The notes beneath the pieces were generated by a model that was given only the letters and a program-made list of their open reading frames with translations, had not been told where the DNA came from and did not search any database. DNA of 64,000 nucleotides from Taenia hydatigena. Lineage: Eukaryota > Platyhelminthes > Cestoda > Cyclophyllidea > Taeniidae. The translations under genes were made by a program, and so were the position numbers. Below are positions 62,694 to 64,000 of this stretch, piece after piece (the first letter of the stretch is position 1; each line of letters begins with the position of its first letter). The DNA is taken from positions 13,366,519-13,430,518 of the forward strand of contig JADWOT020000006.1 of assembly GCA_036345935.2 (NCBI GenBank), written 5' to 3'.

Positions 62694-64000
62694 TCACCGC
62701 CGATTGAGATCCATTCGCAAAATCCTAAGGAAAGCTTGTTTAAACTGAGCATTGGCTAGAGCATAGCAGAAGGGATTGATGGGCGAGTTCATGTAGCACA
62801 TCCAGTAGGTAATACTGTAGAGATGATGGTTAACGCAAGTGTAAGTGGTTTGTGGGTCGTCACAAAAACCTTTGATTAGAATGACAATATGATAGGGCGT
62901 CCAGCAAAGTACAAAAGCTCCGAGGATAAAAGAGATGGTCTTGAGTGCCTTTCTTGCCCGATTCGCCGTCCGTCCACGCTCCAAGGGGGCCTGCCGGGTG
63001 ACGCTCATACTTGTATCATGAACACGCTGGAAATAACTGTTAAGAACATTCTTCTTTCCGACCCGAAATGGCTTTTTAGACATCCCCATTATACGGCTAT
63101 CCGTGGTGTCGTTGCCCGAGTTTTGGCTATTATTTGAGGCTCTTCGGCATTTATTTTCATGACTGAGTTTGTTACTTTTTTCCCGTTGGACTTGATTTTC
63201 AGCCCGCATCATGAGTCTATCTTGCCATATTTGAGCCACCCGCGCAGCCGTTGCTTTAGAAACCCGTCGTGTTACCTTATTCATTGGTGAAGGATGCGTA
63301 TCGGTAAAATGACATAGCTCAGACACATTTCCACTATCCTGCTGTCTATCAGCCTTAATACCTTGATCTGAAATGGAATTGCGCTTACCATTTTGGATTG
63401 ATCGACATTCATAATTTGGCGTAGTATACTCAAAATTACTTAAATTCTTGTTGGAATCTTGATCCTTTCCAAATACTGAGGAAGGACCACAGGGACTGCT
63501 ATTGTACGAGTGATGTGGGAACTCTTGAGAATATGCGAAACTGAGCTTCAGGCTGCTTCCATCACTCCCACTACTGCAGGATGTTTCCAGATCAGAGAAG
63601 ACGTGAACTGCAGGTGACGACGGAAAACTGTAGCAATTTTTCTCAAGAATTTTCGTTGTGTCCATGATTTCTGGGTCACTCAAATGTGGTGATCGAATGT
63701 CGGCAAACACAGTCTCTGCTATGGAAGTTGGAGATGCTTTAGACGAATAATTGCCGACCGGGTACGATGTAGGATCAAAAAAGCAGTTATTTGCATAAAC
63801 GGCATTTACTCTTGTATTAGGGAGCCGACTTGGATTATCCACAGCTGATGAATTGTGGCGCGGAGAAACAGGGCCACAGTATGGCATCACGTCCTCCCTT
63901 GTGGTGTCTGCCTGAAAGGTCGTCGAAATAAATGCTGGTTGTTTTGAATAATTTTGGACATTTGTTCCAGAGTCAAACTCGCCCGAGGTGACTCGAGCGC
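62694..64000 (-). CDS. Muscarinic-type acetylcholine receptor, C-terminal part (5' end outside window)
   Basis: Class A G-protein-coupled receptor of the muscarinic (GAR/mAChR) group. The frame is open from the right edge to the TGA at 62696-62694, giving 434 residues: a very long Ser-rich third cytoplasmic loop, then TM6 (KTISFILGAFVLCWTPYHIV), an outer loop with paired Cys (GFCDDPQTTYTC), TM7 (LYSITYWMCYMNSPINPFCY with NPxxY), and a short tail (LANAQFKQAFLRILRMDL). RARKALKTI before TM6 is the basic G-protein-coupling end of loop 3. YWMCYMNSPINP and CYALANAQFK are close to muscarinic sequence. The residue after CWTPY is His where vertebrate muscarinic receptors carry Asn. No intron is needed in this part. 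TM1-TM5 and the DRY motif are not in the window. Confidence 0.9.
   Translation of the reverse strand, partial: ARVTSGEFDSGTNVQNYSKQPAFISTTFQADTTREDVMPYCGPVSPRHNSSAVDNPSRLPNTRVNAVYANNCFFDPTSYPVGNYSSKASPTSIAETVFADIRSPHLSDPEIMDTTKILEKNCYSFPSSPAVHVFSDLETSCSSGSDGSSLKLSFAYSQEFPHHSYNSSPCGPSSVFGKDQDSNKNLSNFEYTTPNYECRSIQNGKRNSISDQGIKADRQQDSGNVSELCHFTDTHPSPMNKVTRRVSKATAARVAQIWQDRLMMRAENQVQREKSNKLSHENKCRRASNNSQNSGNDTTDSRIMGMSKKPFRVGKKNVLNSYFQRVHDTSMSVTRQAPLERGRTANRARKALKTISFILGAFVLCWTPYHIVILIKGFCDDPQTTYTCVNHHLYSITYWMCYMNSPINPFCYALANAQFKQAFLRILRMDLNRR

Overview
The window is animal nuclear DNA with spliced genes: long non-coding stretches, AG-ended introns, mostly gtaagt or gtatgt-type donors, and no operons. 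Gene content (muscarinic receptor, BRCA2, DM-domain factor, NF45), fairly compact genes, one 35-base intron and a cluster of small LTR-like repeats point to a flatworm, most likely a tapeworm or relative. That placement is inference; the sequence contains no direct taxonomic marker.

Layout. 1-7441 (+): the 3' two thirds of a BRCA2 orthologue (window starts inside a BRC repeat; 12 exons resolved, ending with the true stop). 7442-13675: non-coding, with a G-rich purine tract, a GT/GC-rich alternating purine-pyrimidine tract and one orphan exon-like segment. 13676-17153 (+): a DM-domain (doublesex/mab-3) transcription factor with two DM domains, four exons, preceded by three CCAAT boxes. 17847-24808 (-): acetyl-CoA synthetase (ACSS type), eight exons, convergent with the DM gene. 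24809-28449: intergenic, holding four copies of a 156-193 bp TG...CA element, three with 4-bp target-site duplications. 28450-31745 (+): NF45/ILF2, eight exons. 34365-47479 (-): a Lbc-like RhoGEF with DH, PH and C-terminal coiled coil, about sixteen exons, convergent with ILF2. 47480-62693: about 15 kb in which I recognise no gene. 62694-64000 (-): the 3' end of a muscarinic-type acetylcholine receptor (third loop, TM6, TM7, tail), running off the right edge.

The genes do not form a pathway. They act in homologous recombination (BRCA2), sexual or germline differentiation (DM factor, by family), acetyl-CoA supply (ACSS), dsRNA and ribonucleoprotein biology (NF45), Rho signalling (GEF) and cholinergic signalling (receptor). 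Exon models were built by hand from frame continuity, splice phase and similarity to known families; five of the six join with phases that sum to whole codons, and the sixth (receptor) is one open segment. Start sites and a few donors flagged below are less certain.

I found no clearly new multi-gene system. The most interesting items are the LTR-like element cluster, the double DM domain, the degenerate BRC motifs, the 35-nt intron, the altered DH core motif, and the histidine at the receptor position where classical muscarinic receptors carry asparagine.
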